From Burkholderiales bacterium (GTDB lineage: Bacteria; Pseudomonadota; Gammaproteobacteria; Burkholderiales; Burkholderiaceae_C): a stretch of 64,000 nucleotides of DNA. Made by a program: the position numbers and the translations under genes. The stretch lies in assembly GCA_947474755.1 (NCBI GenBank), contig CANJJE010000010.1, positions 1 through 64,000 of the forward strand. Direction: 5' to 3'. The notes under the pieces are model-generated. The model did not search any database. It had not been told where the DNA came from and saw only the letters and a list, made by a program, of their open reading frames with translations. How positions within the stretch are numbered: the first letter of the stretch is position 1; the number at the start of each line of letters is the position of its first letter. Positions 1 through 8,703 of the stretch are shown in pieces.

Positions 1-164
1 CCATCGGCATCTTCTCGGCCTTCATCCTGTATGACCTGAAGCGGGTCAGGGATGGTGAGGAAACCAACTACATCACCGCCACCCTGGGCGTCTACCTCAG
101 CGTTTACAACGTGTTCCAGTCGTTGCTGGCCATCTTCGGGATGACGGGTAGCAGCAGCGACTGA
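1..164 (+). CDS. Bax inhibitor-1/YccA family membrane protein, C-terminal fragment
   Basis: Partial gene running in from the left edge; the reading frame starts at base 3 and ends with TGA at 162-164. The 53 visible residues begin IGIFSAFILYDLKRV and end with a second hydrophobic stretch and GSSSD. The pattern of a membrane segment followed by YDLKR, a short charged turn with NYI, then a last membrane segment matches the C-terminus of the Bax inhibitor-1/YccA family of multi-spanning inner-membrane proteins. Members of this family are linked to membrane protein quality control (YccA is a substrate and modulator of FtsH) or ion leakage. Nothing upstream is visible, so length and operon cannot be judged. 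A strong terminator follows 25 bases after the stop. Confidence 0.8.
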   Translation, partial: IGIFSAFILYDLKRVRDGEETNYITATLGVYLSVYNVFQSLLAIFGMTGSSSD

Positions 165-188
165 GTCACTGCTGTCGCCATCCTGGAA

Positions 189-214
189 AACGGGGCCCTC
201 GGGCCCCGTTTTTT
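189..214 (+). terminator. Rho-independent terminator of the Bax-inhibitor-like gene
   Basis: A perfect 10-bp stem (AACGGGGCCC at 189-198 and GGGCCCCGTT at 201-210) is followed directly by a T run to 214. It sits 25 bases after the stop codon of the plus-strand gene and is the expected end of that transcript. Confidence 0.9.
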
Positions 215-220
215 GTTTCA

Positions 221-390
221 GTCGCTGCGGTCGAAGACCGCCAGGCTTTGGCTGCGGCCCACGCTGCTACGCCACATGACACTACGCCGAAGCCTGTCGG
301 TCGAAGACCGCCAGGCTTTGGCTGCGGTCCATGCCGCTAAGCCACGTGAGCCTGCGCCGAAGCCTGTCGGTCGAAGACCGCCAGGCTTTC
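221..390. repeat. 70-bp tandem repeat with internal palindrome at the 3' end of rlmD
   Basis: The core TCGAAGACCGCCAGGCTT occurs at 231, 301 and 371, an exact 70-bp period, and the flanking bases also repeat. In the copies starting near 290 and 360, AAGCCTG and CAGGCTT arms flank CGGTC/GACCG arms around a short loop, so each unit can form a long hairpin with a TTCG-like tip. The leftmost copy keeps only the right arm. The rlmD coding sequence ends inside this array: its last codons are the rightmost copy. The array lies between the converging rlmD gene and the preceding terminator. Confidence 0.9.
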
Positions 391-1707
391 CACATGCGCG
401 GTGTGCGGGAACATGTTCACGGCGCTGGCGGCTGAGAGCACGTAGCCGGCCTGGTGAACCAACAGGCCCGCGTCGCGCGCCAGGGTCGCTGGGTTGCAGC
501 TGACATAGACGATGCGCTTTGGGAGAACAAAACCCGGTGCAGCGCTGGCGTCTGAGGCCACGTCGGCCAAGGCCTTGACCAGAGCGAAAGCACCTTCGCG
601 CGGTGGGTCGACGAGCCATTTGTCGGCATACCCCAGATCGGCTAGCGCACGGGCATCGATCTCGAACAGATTGCTCGCCTTGAATCGGACCTTCGCATCC
701 AGGCCGTTGAAAACTGCATTCTCTCGGGAGCGCTCGACCAGCGACTCGCTCCCCTCGATCCCGAGCACCTCTCGAGCCCGCGTCGCGATAGGCAAAGTGA
801 AGTTGCCCAGGCCGCAAAACCAGTCGATAACGCGCTCCTCAGCTTGCGCATCGAGCAAGCGCAGCGCCCGCGCCACCAGCGCGCGGTTGATCTGGTGGTT
901 GACCTGCGTGAAGTCGGTTGGCTTGAATCGCATCGTGATGCCGAACTCGGGCAAGCGGTACGACAGGTCGGACACGGCCGGATCGAGCGGGTGTGCCGTC
1001 GCCGGACCCTGAGGTTGCAACCACCACTGCACTTGATGCAGCACCGCGAAATCACGCAGCCGCTGCAGGTCGCCAGCCGTCATGGCTTGCAGATGTCGCA
1101 GAACCAGCGCGGTGCTGTCGTCACCGACCGCTACCTCGATCTGCGGCAACCGATCGCGCTGGTCCATGCTGTTGATCAGAGTAGCCAAGGGCGCCAGCAG
1201 ATCGCTGAGATGCCGGGGCAGCACCTCGCAGCTGTCCATGTCGGCCACATAGCTCGATTTGCGCTCGTGAAAGCCGACCAGCACCTTGCCTTTCTTCACG
1301 ACATGGCGCACCGAAAGACGGGCGCGATAGCGGTAGCCCCAGGCCGGTCCCTCGATGGGTCGCAGCAACTGTTCGGCCTTGACTTTGGCAAGGTGCCACA
1401 GCCCGTCTTCCAGCGCGCGCTGCTTGGTCGCGAGTTGCGAGCTGGCCTGGAGATGCTGCATCTTGCAACCACCACAGATGCCGAAATGACGGCAGTGCGG
1501 AACAACGCGCTGCGGACTTTCACGTCGCAGCGCCACGAGGGTCGCTTGCTCCCAGTTGTTCTTGCGTCGAAACACGCTCACCTGCACCTGTTCGCCGGGC
1601 AAGGCGCCCTCGACGAACACCACCTTGCCTTCGGCGTTATGGGCCACACCCTGACCGTCGAGGTCGAGCGACTCGATGCTCAACCATTCGGAGCTGTCCG
1701 TGGCCAC
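337..1707 (-). CDS. rlmD: 23S rRNA (uracil-5)-methyltransferase RlmD
   Basis: 456 residues with a GTG start five bases from the nlpD stop region. The family enzyme uses S-adenosylmethionine to make 5-methyluridine at U1939 of 23S rRNA (E. coli numbering). An N-terminal TRAM-like domain (about residues 8-62) is followed by iron-sulfur cluster cysteines C72, C78, C81 and C160, spaced as in E. coli RlmD. The Rossmann motif FCGLGNF lies near 297-303, DPPR near 367-370, and the catalytic cysteine C404 in [10 protein letters not shown]. It is the last gene of surE-pcm-nlpD-rlmD. The protein should end shortly after ESLAVFDR; here nine extra residues come from the 70-bp repeat before a TAG stop. Function is very secure; the tail is odd but probably harmless. 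Confidence 0.96.
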   Translation of the reverse strand: MATDSSEWLSIESLDLDGQGVAHNAEGKVVFVEGALPGEQVQVSVFRRKNNWEQATLVALRRESPQRVVPHCRHFGICGGCKMQHLQASSQLATKQRALEDGLWHLAKVKAEQLLRPIEGPAWGYRYRARLSVRHVVKKGKVLVGFHERKSSYVADMDSCEVLPRHLSDLLAPLATLINSMDQRDRLPQIEVAVGDDSTALVLRHLQAMTAGDLQRLRDFAVLHQVQWWLQPQGPATAHPLDPAVSDLSYRLPEFGITMRFKPTDFTQVNHQINRALVARALRLLDAQAEERVIDWFCGLGNFTLPIATRAREVLGIEGSESLVERSRENAVFNGLDAKVRFKASNLFEIDARALADLGYADKWLVDPPREGAFALVKALADVASDASAAPGFVLPKRIVYVSCNPATLARDAGLLVHQAGYVLSAASAVNMFPHTAHVESLAVFDRQASAQAHVA

Positions 1708-1709
1708 GA

Positions 1710-2657
1710 TCAGCGCGGAGGCAGCAGCTTGGCCGGATCGATGGGCTTGCCGAGCTTGCGGATCTCGAAGTGCAGTTGCACCCGTTCGGCATCGGTCGAG
1801 CCCATCTCGGCGATCTTCTGACCGCGGCGCACGGCCTGGTCTTCCTTGACCAGCAAGGTCTGGTTGTGGGCGTAGGCGGTCAGGTAAGTAGCGTTGTGCT
1901 TGACGATCACCAGGTTGCCGTAGCTGCGCAGGCCCGATCCTGCATAAACCACGCGCCCATCAGCGGCCGCCAGCACCGGGTCGCCTGCCTTTCCGGCGAT
2001 CGCGAGGCCCTTGCTCTTGACTTCGTCGAAGGCGGTGGTCACCGGGCCGCTGGCTGGCCACATCCAAGCCAGAGCATCGTCGCCCTGCAGAGGAGCCGAC
2101 GCGGTAGCGGCAGCGGACGTGGACCCGGCGGGAGTTGGTGCGGCGTTCACCGCGCCATTGGCCGACGCCGCAGTTGTGGCCCCTGGGACAGCTGCCGCAG
2201 GCGCTGATGCTGGGCGCGTTTCCAGCGGTCTGGGATCGACCTTGACTGCGCTCACCGATCGCGCGCCCGCAGGTGCGAGATCGGCGCCCGGGGGTGCCAC
2301 GCGCAGTACCTGACCCACCTCGATCAGGTTCGGGTTGTCGAGCGCGTTCCAACGCGCGAGGTCTTTCCAGTTCTGGCCGTTGTCGAGCGCAATCCGCACC
2401 AGTGTGTCGGCGGGCTTGACGGTGTAGTAGCCGGGCTTGTCCGCTGCAGTTTGCGCGCCACCGCCGTCTCCAGTCGCACTGCCAGTCGGGGTGACCACAG
2501 CGGTCTTGGGGGGTGCGATGCGCACCTCTACGGGGGCGCGGTTTCGCGTCGCGGCACAGCCCGTCAACAACCCGACCACCACGATGACCACCAGAGCCCA
2601 AACCCTCGGTCGCCCCGCTTCGTTCTTCATGCTCATCGGCAGCGACACCTCGTTCAA
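1710..2657 (-). CDS. nlpD: Murein hydrolase activator NlpD (LysM-M23 lipoprotein)
   Basis: 315 residues. The N-terminus has a hydrophobic segment and lipobox LLTGC near residue 34, so the mature protein is a lipoprotein. A LysM domain (about 76-121, starting [14 protein letters not shown]) binds peptidoglycan, then a low-complexity Ala/Pro/Thr linker leads to an M23 peptidase domain (about 195-315). The motif [13 protein letters not shown] is present near the end, but the usual HxxxD zinc motif is degenerate ([12 protein letters not shown]), as in NlpD proteins that activate the amidase AmiC rather than cut murein themselves. The start overlaps the pcm stop by four bases (ATGA), which supports this start over the later in-frame Met codons. 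In gammaproteobacteria nlpD precedes rpoS; here rlmD follows. Confidence 0.93.
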   Translation of the reverse strand: MNEVSLPMSMKNEAGRPRVWALVVIVVVGLLTGCAATRNRAPVEVRIAPPKTAVVTPTGSATGDGGGAQTAADKPGYYTVKPADTLVRIALDNGQNWKDLARWNALDNPNLIEVGQVLRVAPPGADLAPAGARSVSAVKVDPRPLETRPASAPAAAVPGATTAASANGAVNAAPTPAGSTSAAATASAPLQGDDALAWMWPASGPVTTAFDEVKSKGLAIAGKAGDPVLAAADGRVVYAGSGLRSYGNLVIVKHNATYLTAYAHNQTLLVKEDQAVRRGQKIAEMGSTDAERVQLHFEIRKLGKPIDPAKLLPPR

Positions 2658-3448
2658 ATCGAGCCTGATTTTAGGGGAACGAACTGCACCGCTTCATGCT
2701 CGGTTCGCTGGTACCCGGCGTCGGTTCGATCGACGACGATCAGCATCTGTATCTTGGCCTTGCCCACCACGGGCGAGATCAATCGCCCACCGAGCGCCAA
2801 CTGATCCAGCCAGCATTCCGGGACCTCGGCGCCGCATGCGGCGGCGATGATGCTGTCATAGGGCGCATTGGGTGCGTGCCCGAGCATCCCGTCGCCATAA
2901 ACCAGCCGAAGTTGGTGCAGACCCAAAGCAGCCAGATTCACGCTCGCCTTGTCGTACAGCCCGCGGATGCGCTCGATCGACACCACCTGACGGCCCAGGC
3001 TGCACAGCACTGCTGCCTGATAGCCGCAGCCGGTACCGATTTCAAGCACTCGCCCCAGATGACCGGTGCGCCGGGCGTTGACGCCTTCCATCAGCACATC
3101 AAGCATGCGCGCGACGACGGATGGCTTCGAAATAGTCTGCCCGTGACCGATTGGCAGACTGGTGTCTTCGTAAGCCTGGGTCACCAGCGCCGCATCGACG
3201 AAGCGGTGCCGGGGCACGCTGGCCAGCGCCTGCAGCACGCGTGTGTCATGCGGGTTAGCGGCACGCAAGCGCTCGACCATGCGTCGGCGAACGTCTTCCG
3301 AATCGAGTCCGAGACCGGCCGGCACACGACTGGTCAAGTCGCTGGACACCAGCTTCTTCGGTGCGCGCACCATGCTTTCCAACCGCAAAGGGAACTTGGC
3401 AGAACGGGCAGCGCCTGAGAGCTTGCCCTCAGAGTGGTCGTCGCTCAC
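2654..3448 (-). CDS. pcm: Protein-L-isoaspartate O-methyltransferase
   Basis: 264 residues from a GTG at 3448 that overlaps the surE stop by four bases (GTGA). The open frame extends upstream, but this overlap fits the rest of the operon; a Met at residue 26 of this form is also possible. Pcm methylates isoaspartyl residues in damaged proteins so that they can revert to aspartate. Visible motifs are [15 protein letters not shown], the SAM-binding stretch [15 protein letters not shown], and the ERI acid motif. The protein is longer than E. coli Pcm (208 residues) because of an N-terminal extension typical of beta-proteobacterial forms. It lies second in the surE-pcm-nlpD-rlmD operon, an arrangement shared with many proteobacteria. 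Confidence 0.95.
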   Translation of the reverse strand: MSDDHSEGKLSGAARSAKFPLRLESMVRAPKKLVSSDLTSRVPAGLGLDSEDVRRRMVERLRAANPHDTRVLQALASVPRHRFVDAALVTQAYEDTSLPIGHGQTISKPSVVARMLDVLMEGVNARRTGHLGRVLEIGTGCGYQAAVLCSLGRQVVSIERIRGLYDKASVNLAALGLHQLRLVYGDGMLGHAPNAPYDSIIAAACGAEVPECWLDQLALGGRLISPVVGKAKIQMLIVVDRTDAGYQRTEHEAVQFVPLKSGSI

Positions 3449-4203
3449 GGTGCGGTGGGCGAGGCCAGCCACGACTGCCAGTCGGGCACCGCCACGTGGT
3501 CTGTCAAGTCAACCTGCAAGGGCGTGATCGAGACCCGGCCGTGTGCCGTCGCATGGAAATCGGTGCCTTCACCCGCCTCGCGCGCATCGCCGGCCGCGCC
3601 GATCCAGTACATCACCTCGCCGCGCGGGTTCAGTTGGCGGATGACGGGCTCGCTGGAGTGACGCCGTCCAAGGCGGGTGACATCTATCGGCAGATCGGCC
3701 ACATCGGCGCGGTTCGGAATATTCACATTGAGCAGGAACGGCCGACGCAACGGCGGGTTGCCGAGCACTTGTTCGATCACCCGGCGAGCCACCCTAGCGG
3801 CCGCATCGAGATGCGTCCAGCCCCTGTCGACCTGAGAAAACGCAATCGCCGGAATGCCGAACAGGAAGCCCTCCATCGCAGCCGCGACGGTGCCCGAGTA
3901 AAGCGTGTCGTCACCCATGTTCGCACCCTGGTTGATGCCTGACAGCACCAGATCAGGTCGCTGATCGAACAGGCCGGTCAGCGCCACGTGAACGCAGTCG
4001 GACGGCGTGCCGTTGAGGTAGTGGAAGCCGTTGACCGCGGTGTAGGCCGACAGCGGTCGGTTCAGAGTCAGCGAGTTGGAGGTTCCGCTCGCGTTCTGCT
4101 CCGGGGCAATCACATCGATCTCGCCCAGCCCCTCGCAGGCCTTCACCAGCGCAGCGAGCCCCGGCGCCAGATACCCATCATCGTTTGCAATCAGTAAGCG
4201 CAT
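3445..4203 (-). CDS. surE: 5'/3'-nucleotidase SurE
   Basis: 252 residues, started at the Met of [15 protein letters not shown] because the family begins with this metal-binding DD motif; the open frame runs 14 codons further upstream without a family match. SurE removes phosphate from nucleoside 5'- and 3'-monophosphates using a divalent metal. [29 protein letters not shown] and the GIPAIAFS segment are all family signatures, including the DD and N residues that bind metal. First gene of the surE-pcm-nlpD-rlmD operon, with a 4-bp GTGA overlap to pcm. The upstream 125 bases separate it from a divergent response regulator gene. Confidence 0.96.
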   Translation of the reverse strand: MRLLIANDDGYLAPGLAALVKACEGLGEIDVIAPEQNASGTSNSLTLNRPLSAYTAVNGFHYLNGTPSDCVHVALTGLFDQRPDLVLSGINQGANMGDDTLYSGTVAAAMEGFLFGIPAIAFSQVDRGWTHLDAAARVARRVIEQVLGNPPLRRPFLLNVNIPNRADVADLPIDVTRLGRRHSSEPVIRQLNPRGEVMYWIGAAGDAREAGEGTDFHATAHGRVSITPLQVDLTDHVAVPDWQSWLASPTAP

Positions 4204-4263
4204 CGGTCCGATTGTAGAAGTGGGTTCGGCAGCGCCGCGCCGCAATAACCTGATCGGGACAGG

Positions 4264-4293
4264 AGCAGGCCCTCTCGGCGAAAACGGCCTGCT
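4264..4293. repeat. 8-bp inverted repeat upstream of the response regulator
   Basis: AGCAGGCC at 4264-4271 and GGCCTGCT at 4286-4293 face each other across 14 bases. The pair lies 36 bases before the response regulator start and inside the divergent region shared with surE. It could be an operator or a leader hairpin; no T run follows, so it does not look like a terminator. Confidence 0.5.
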
Positions 4294-4328
4294 AGGATTC
4301 TTTCAACCCTGCGGATCAGGCGACCAGC

Positions 4329-5081
4329 ATGCCCGTCAAAGTATTGATCGTCGAAAACAACCCGGTGGCACGCAGCTTCCTGGCCAGGGTGGTGCGCGAG
4401 AGCTTCAGCGATCAGTTGATGATCAGTGAAGCCAGCGATCTGGAAACCGCACGGCGACGCATCAGCGAATCACAAGAACGCAGCGCAGGCATCGAAGCCG
4501 ATGGCAGCGGCCAGCCCCATCTGTTCAAGCTGATGATGGTTGATCTGGAACTGCCCGATGGCAACGGCATGGAACTGCTTGTCGAGTTGTCCAGCTACCC
4601 GGCAACGAAGATCGTGACCACCCTTTACTCCGACGACGAACACCTGTTTCCCGCCTTGCAGTGCGGCGCAGACGGGTACCTGCTGAAGGAAGACCGCTTC
4701 GAGGTTCTGGTCGAAGAACTGCAGAAGATCGTGCGAGGGCAGCCGCCACTGTCGCCCGCGATCGCCAGGCGTTTGCTGACCCACTTCCGGCCTGGTGGCG
4801 TGGCGGGCATCCCGACCACCCTGAGCGCGCCATCAGCCTTCCAGAGCAACGGTTCGTTGACATCGGAGCGTCAGCAACCAGCAGAACAGGATGGTCTGAC
4901 ACCGCGCGAGAGCGAGGTGCTGACCTACCTGAGCAAGGGCTTCACCATCAAGGAAATCGCCAACCTGATGGGCATCAAGTGGTTCACGGTAAACGACCAC
5001 ATCAAGTTGATCTACAAGAAGCTCAACGTCTCCAGCCGCGCTGAAGCCGTGGTGCTGGCGAACCAGCAGGGATTGGTCTAG
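4329..5081 (+). CDS. NarL/FixJ-type response regulator with LuxR HTH
   Basis: 250 residues. A receiver domain (about 1-140) starts VKVLIVENNPVARSFL; the acidic pair is E9-N10 rather than the usual ED/DD, and the phospho-acceptor Asp lies in MMVDLELPDGNG, near residue 71. The conserved Thr/Ser and Lys positions are seen in VTTLYSDDEH and YLLKEDR. A LuxR-type helix-turn-helix follows (about 188-250: LTPRESEVLTYLSKG, then IKEIANLMGI). Between the first strand and the phospho-acceptor there are about 20 extra residues around ESQERSAGIEADGSG. No histidine kinase is adjacent, so its partner and targets are unknown. An inverted repeat upstream may be its own binding site. Confidence 0.88.
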   Translation: MPVKVLIVENNPVARSFLARVVRESFSDQLMISEASDLETARRRISESQERSAGIEADGSGQPHLFKLMMVDLELPDGNGMELLVELSSYPATKIVTTLYSDDEHLFPALQCGADGYLLKEDRFEVLVEELQKIVRGQPPLSPAIARRLLTHFRPGGVAGIPTTLSAPSAFQSNGSLTSERQQPAEQDGLTPRESEVLTYLSKGFTIKEIANLMGIKWFTVNDHIKLIYKKLNVSSRAEAVVLANQQGLV

Positions 5082-5301
5082 GGCTTCGCAGCCACTGGCG
5101 GCGGGCCCACGGGTTGCTGTCGTGTACAGCCTGGGCCAACGCTGGACCGAGATCGGCGCAGAGCGCCGCCATCCATGGCTGCCTGCTCGTCACGCGTATT
5201 GCGGCCATTGGACGGCGAAGTGTCAGAGCGGGAAGGCGTGATGCAAGGCATCTGCTGCAGCATCGAGCACTGTTCTGTCTCGAGGTGCCAGTACACGCTA
5301 C

Positions 5302-5332
5302 CCAAACGAACAACGGCCCCGCAGGGCCGTTG
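5302..5332 (-). terminator. Probable terminator of tRNA-His
   Basis: CAACGGCCC at 311-319 of this kilobase pairs with GGGCCGTTG at 5324-5332 around CGCA; on the minus strand the hairpin is followed by TTCGTTT. It lies 15 bases beyond the tRNA-His 3' end. The rest of 5082-5301 shows no gene I can support. Confidence 0.65.
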
Positions 5333-5346
5333 ACATCACAAGACGT

Positions 5347-5423
5347 TGGGGTGGCTGATGGGGCTCGAACCCACGACAACAGGAATCACAATCCTGGACT
5401 CTACCAACTGAGCTACAGCCACC
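5347..5423 (-). tRNA. tRNA-His (anticodon GTG)
   Basis: The minus strand folds as a cloverleaf: acceptor GTGGCTG/CAGCCAC, D-arm AGCTCAGTTGGTAGAG, anticodon loop TTGTGAT with GTG, and T-loop GTTCGAG. A G is present at position -1 (base 5423) opposite C73, the identity feature of tRNA-His. The CCA end is encoded. Confidence 0.97.
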
Positions 5424-5489
5424 ACTCATCGAAATTATAGGCGATGCGTTGTGCCGCCAGGCGCGGTACATCGCCGCCGAACGCCAGAT

Positions 5490-7418
5490 TCAACGGCCAT
5501 CGACAGGTTCTGTGGATGTTGTTTTCGCGGTCGTCTTCGCATCAACCTGAACCTTCAGGCGAACCTTCAGCGCGCCAAGGTAAGACTGGGTCTCGGCATC
5601 GCTCCAGGCCTGCGCATACTGATCTCTGGCTTGCGCCACATCGGACACGACAGGATCGCGGCCGATGACCTTCTGAACCTTCGCCACGACGTAGCCTTCG
5701 GGACCGAGGTCGACACCGACAAACGCCGGCAACGTTTTCGGATCGACGCCCAGCACTGCCAGCGTGGTGGACTTGCCCAGGTCCTGGATCTGCAGACGCG
5801 AGATCCGCAGCGGCTCGATTCCCATGTCGGTCTGCGGCGACTGCTGCAGCGCGGCCAGTCGCGCCTTGCCTTCGGCTTGCGCGAGAGCGGCTGCCTGCAC
5901 GCCGACGACACGGGCACGCACCTGTTCCCTCACATCGGCCAGCGGCAAGGCATGAGCGGCCTCGTAGTGAACGATGCGACCGGAGGCCAGCTGGTTCGCT
6001 GCTGTTTCCACCGCATCGGTGTTGCGCTTGTTGTTCAAGGCGTCGTTGGCGAACAGCGCATCGAGAAACTTCGGCGACGCCAGCGGACCGGTCGCACCGG
6101 GCGCAGGCCGGCGAGTCACACCTTGCGCGGTCTTCAACACCAGCTTGTACTTGTCGATCACAGGCTTCAGGCTGTCGGACTGCTCATAGACAAGGTTGGT
6201 GAAATCGGCCGCCGCTTCAGAAAACTTCTGTTGCGCGAGTTGTCGGCGTACCTCGACCTCGATCTCGGGCCGAACGCTTTCAAAGCTGCGCTTCTCGCCA
6301 CCGCGCTTGTCGGTCACGCGGATGATGTGATAGCCGAAATCGGTTTCGACCACCCCGCTGGTTTCGCCGACCTTCAATCCGTAGGCCACGTCCTCGAAGG
6401 GCTTGACCATCGCGCCGCGACCGAAGAAGTCGAGGTCGCCACCATTGACTGCCGATCCAGGGTCCTGCGAGTTTTTCCTGGCCAGCTCGGCGAAGTTCTC
6501 CGCTTGCTTCGAGATCTCCAGCAGCAAAGCCTCGGCCTTGGCTTTCGCCTTGGCGCGTTCGGCAGCGGGCAGCGCCTTGTCGGCGGCGATCAGGATGTGA
6601 CTGGCACGCCGCTCTTCCGGCGTAGCGTAGCGCGCGGCGTTCTCGGTGTAGTAGCGAGACAGGTCTTCCTCGTTGAGGATGACCTGCTGACCCATCGCGT
6701 CGAGATCGAGCACCACGTATTCCACGCTCGCCTGCTCTGGCGCCTGAAACTGCGCGGAGTGGGCCGGGTCCTTGTAGTAGGCCTCCAGATCCGCGTCGCC
6801 CGGCTGGACACGGGCCGTATAGCTGGCTGCGTCAAAGCGCTGCAAAACGACCTCGCGCTGCTGGAAATAGGCATCCAGCGCCCGGTCAGCAGCGCCAACG
6901 GAAAGAAAGCCGGTACCCGACACGCCGAGCAGCACCTGATTCACCGACAGGTCCTGGCGCAACCGCCGTGCAAACATGTCGCTCGACATGCCCTGCGCTG
7001 CGAGCAGTTCCTTGTTGACACTGCCGTCCGGGTTGCGTAGCGACGCGAACTGCGGGTCGGTGGCGAACAGTCGCTGCAGGCGGTCATCGGTGGTGCCCAG
7101 GTGAAGCTGGTCGGCGGTGACCAGCATCACGCGCTGGCGTATCAGTACCTCCAGCGTCTGCTGCCTGGCCTCTGGACTGTCGAACAGCTTGGGGTCGACA
7201 TTCGGATTTTGCCGCTGCACCCGCGCGACCTGTTCGCGGTGGGCCTCGTCCCACTCGGCCTGTGTGATGGATTGACCGGCCACCTTGGCCACGGGATGCT
7301 TCGCGCCCTCGCCCAGACCGGTATAGCCCTCCAACCCGAGGAACACGAATGACGGCACGATCAGCACCACCAGCGTAAACAGAAGCAAGCGCGTGTGCTT
7401 GCGGAAGAAATCGAACAT
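5490..7418 (-). CDS. ppiD: Periplasmic folding chaperone PpiD (SurA/parvulin type)
   Basis: 642 residues. A short cytoplasmic head MFDFFRKHTR is followed by one membrane segment (about 11-29), so the rest is a membrane-anchored periplasmic protein. A SurA_N-like region (about 40-180) precedes a parvulin domain (about 265-365) with RRASHILI, NGGDLDFFGRGAMVKPFEDVA split around it, and FGYHIIRV. A long C-terminal chaperone region follows. PpiD helps newly exported proteins at the Sec translocon; its own isomerase activity is weak or absent in E. coli. It stands alone between tRNA-His and tRNA-Val, with hupB further upstream, as in the common proteobacterial order hupB-ppiD. Confidence 0.94.
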   Translation of the reverse strand: MFDFFRKHTRLLLFTLVVLIVPSFVFLGLEGYTGLGEGAKHPVAKVAGQSITQAEWDEAHREQVARVQRQNPNVDPKLFDSPEARQQTLEVLIRQRVMLVTADQLHLGTTDDRLQRLFATDPQFASLRNPDGSVNKELLAAQGMSSDMFARRLRQDLSVNQVLLGVSGTGFLSVGAADRALDAYFQQREVVLQRFDAASYTARVQPGDADLEAYYKDPAHSAQFQAPEQASVEYVVLDLDAMGQQVILNEEDLSRYYTENAARYATPEERRASHILIAADKALPAAERAKAKAKAEALLLEISKQAENFAELARKNSQDPGSAVNGGDLDFFGRGAMVKPFEDVAYGLKVGETSGVVETDFGYHIIRVTDKRGGEKRSFESVRPEIEVEVRRQLAQQKFSEAAADFTNLVYEQSDSLKPVIDKYKLVLKTAQGVTRRPAPGATGPLASPKFLDALFANDALNNKRNTDAVETAANQLASGRIVHYEAAHALPLADVREQVRARVVGVQAAALAQAEGKARLAALQQSPQTDMGIEPLRISRLQIQDLGKSTTLAVLGVDPKTLPAFVGVDLGPEGYVVAKVQKVIGRDPVVSDVAQARDQYAQAWSDAETQSYLGALKVRLKVQVDAKTTAKTTSTEPVDGR

Positions 7419-7495
7419 CGATGAACCCCGGATGAACGTACGCGCGGGCCGCAGTACGTCAGGAAATCAGGCGCCGGAAAACCGGGTTTGCCGAA

Positions 7496-7525
7496 CGCGA
7501 AAAAGGCGAACCAGGGTTCGCCTTT
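7496..7525 (-). terminator. Terminator of the hupB/tRNA-Val transcript
   Basis: AAAGGCGAAC (7502-7511) pairs perfectly with GTTCGCCTTT (7516-7525) over a four-base loop. Read on the minus strand it is followed by a T run, placing the end of the tRNA-Val transcript before ppiD. Confidence 0.85.
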
Positions 7526-7594
7526 GATTTATGCACGATCACGATTTTAAGGTCAGCCTTTGCTCGGGAATCGAGGCTGCTGATTCACTGCGTC

Positions 7595-7670
7595 TGGTGG
7601 GTGCTGAGGGGCTCGAACCCCCGACCTACGCCTTGTAAGGGCGCCGCTCTACCAGCTGAGCTAAGCACCC
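7595..7670 (-). tRNA. tRNA-Val (anticodon TAC)
   Basis: The minus strand gives acceptor GGGTGCT/AGCACCC, D-arm AGCTCAGCTGGTAGAG, anticodon loop CTTACAA with TAC, and T-loop GTTCGAG, with discriminator A and an encoded CCA. It starts 18 bases after the hupB stop and may be co-transcribed with hupB. Confidence 0.97.
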
Positions 7671-7688
7671 GCAGTGCCTGGAGATCGC

Positions 7689-7961
7689 CTACCTCAACGC
7701 ATCCTTCAGTGCTTTGCCTGGACGGAACTTCGGAACCTTGGCAGCCTTGATCTTGATGGCCGCGCCGGTGCGCGGGTTACGGCCGCTGCGCGCGGCGCGC
7801 TTTGTCACGCTGAACGTGCCGAAGCCGACGAGCGTCACGCTGTTATTTTTCTTGAGCGTTGACTTCACGCCGCCGATGAGCGCCTCAAGGGCACGGCCTG
7901 CGGCTGCTTTGGAAATGTCCGCTTGTTTGGCGATGTGTTCGATCAGTTCTGACTTGTTCAC
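7689..7961 (-). CDS. hupB: DNA-binding protein HU, beta type
   Basis: 90 residues from a GTG start ([13 protein letters not shown]), chosen because HU starts with MNKSELI and because GAGGGGG lies about seven bases upstream; the open frame extends further but without a match. HU is a small histone-like protein that bends and compacts DNA as a dimer. [18 protein letters not shown] is the DNA-binding arm, with RNPRTG at its tip and a lysine-rich C-terminus ([14 protein letters not shown]). tRNA-Val follows directly, then ppiD after a terminator. Confidence 0.96.
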   Translation of the reverse strand: MNKSELIEHIAKQADISKAAAGRALEALIGGVKSTLKKNNSVTLVGFGTFSVTKRAARSGRNPRTGAAIKIKAAKVPKFRPGKALKDALR

Positions 7962-8101
7962 AAAGTTTCCCCCTCGAATTGGATGCGTGTGGTTGGATTC
8001 TGCAGTGACCGTGCGCCTCGCAAGCCACGACCGTCGAAACATTACAGCCCTGCCGTTGTTGGGTGTCAAGCGCGAGGCAGCATTCTATCGAGACACCAGC
8101 G

Positions 8102-8668
8102 CTAGCGGGCCTTGGCGCGGATCTCGGGCAGCGCTTTCTGCAGGTAGTACACCATGGACCAGACGGTCAGCACCGCAGAAATGCCGATCAGCACTGTGCC
8201 CCAGGCGTGGGTATCAATGACGTTGAACAGCCTGCCATCGAAAAGCAGGAAGGGAATGGCGATCATCTGCACCACCGTCTTCACCTTGCCCAGCATGTGG
8301 ACCGCGACACTGCGCGAGGCACCGATCTGCGCCATCCATTCACGCAGCGCAGAGATCGCAATCTCTCGCCCGATGATGACCAGCGCCACCAGCGCATGCA
8401 GCCTGTGAAGGTGCACCAGCACCAGCAGTGCGGCGCAGACCAGAAACTTGTCGGCCACCGGGTCGAGGAAGGCCCCGAACGAAGAAGTCTGTTTCAGCCT
8501 GCGTGCCAGGTATCCATCAGCCCAGTCCGTCAGCGCGACGACGATGAACAGCGCGGTGGCAATGGTGTTTTGCGTGTCGGCTTGCAGCTCGAGATAGAAC
8601 ACACCAACCACCAATGGAATCGAGACGATACGGGCCCAGGTAAGGAGCGTCGGGAAATTGAAAAACAT
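8102..8668 (-). CDS. pgsA: CDP-diacylglycerol-glycerol-3-phosphate 3-phosphatidyltransferase
   Basis: 188 residues from the ATG of MFFNFPTLLTWARI; a GTG two codons earlier is possible. The enzyme joins CDP-diacylglycerol and glycerol-3-phosphate in the inner membrane, the committed step to phosphatidylglycerol and cardiolipin. The CDP-alcohol phosphotransferase motif is complete: DWADGYLAR, then G and two Asp in FGAFLDPVADK (about residues 47-73). Several hydrophobic segments are visible. It is the last gene of uvrC-lipoprotein-pgsA; uvrC and pgsA are neighbours in many proteobacteria. Confidence 0.96.
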   Translation of the reverse strand: MFFNFPTLLTWARIVSIPLVVGVFYLELQADTQNTIATALFIVVALTDWADGYLARRLKQTSSFGAFLDPVADKFLVCAALLVLVHLHRLHALVALVIIGREIAISALREWMAQIGASRSVAVHMLGKVKTVVQMIAIPFLLFDGRLFNVIDTHAWGTVLIGISAVLTVWSMVYYLQKALPEIRAKAR

Positions 8669-8703
8669 GCGCACGATTGTGCCGTGTTACCCAATGCCGA
8701 CGT

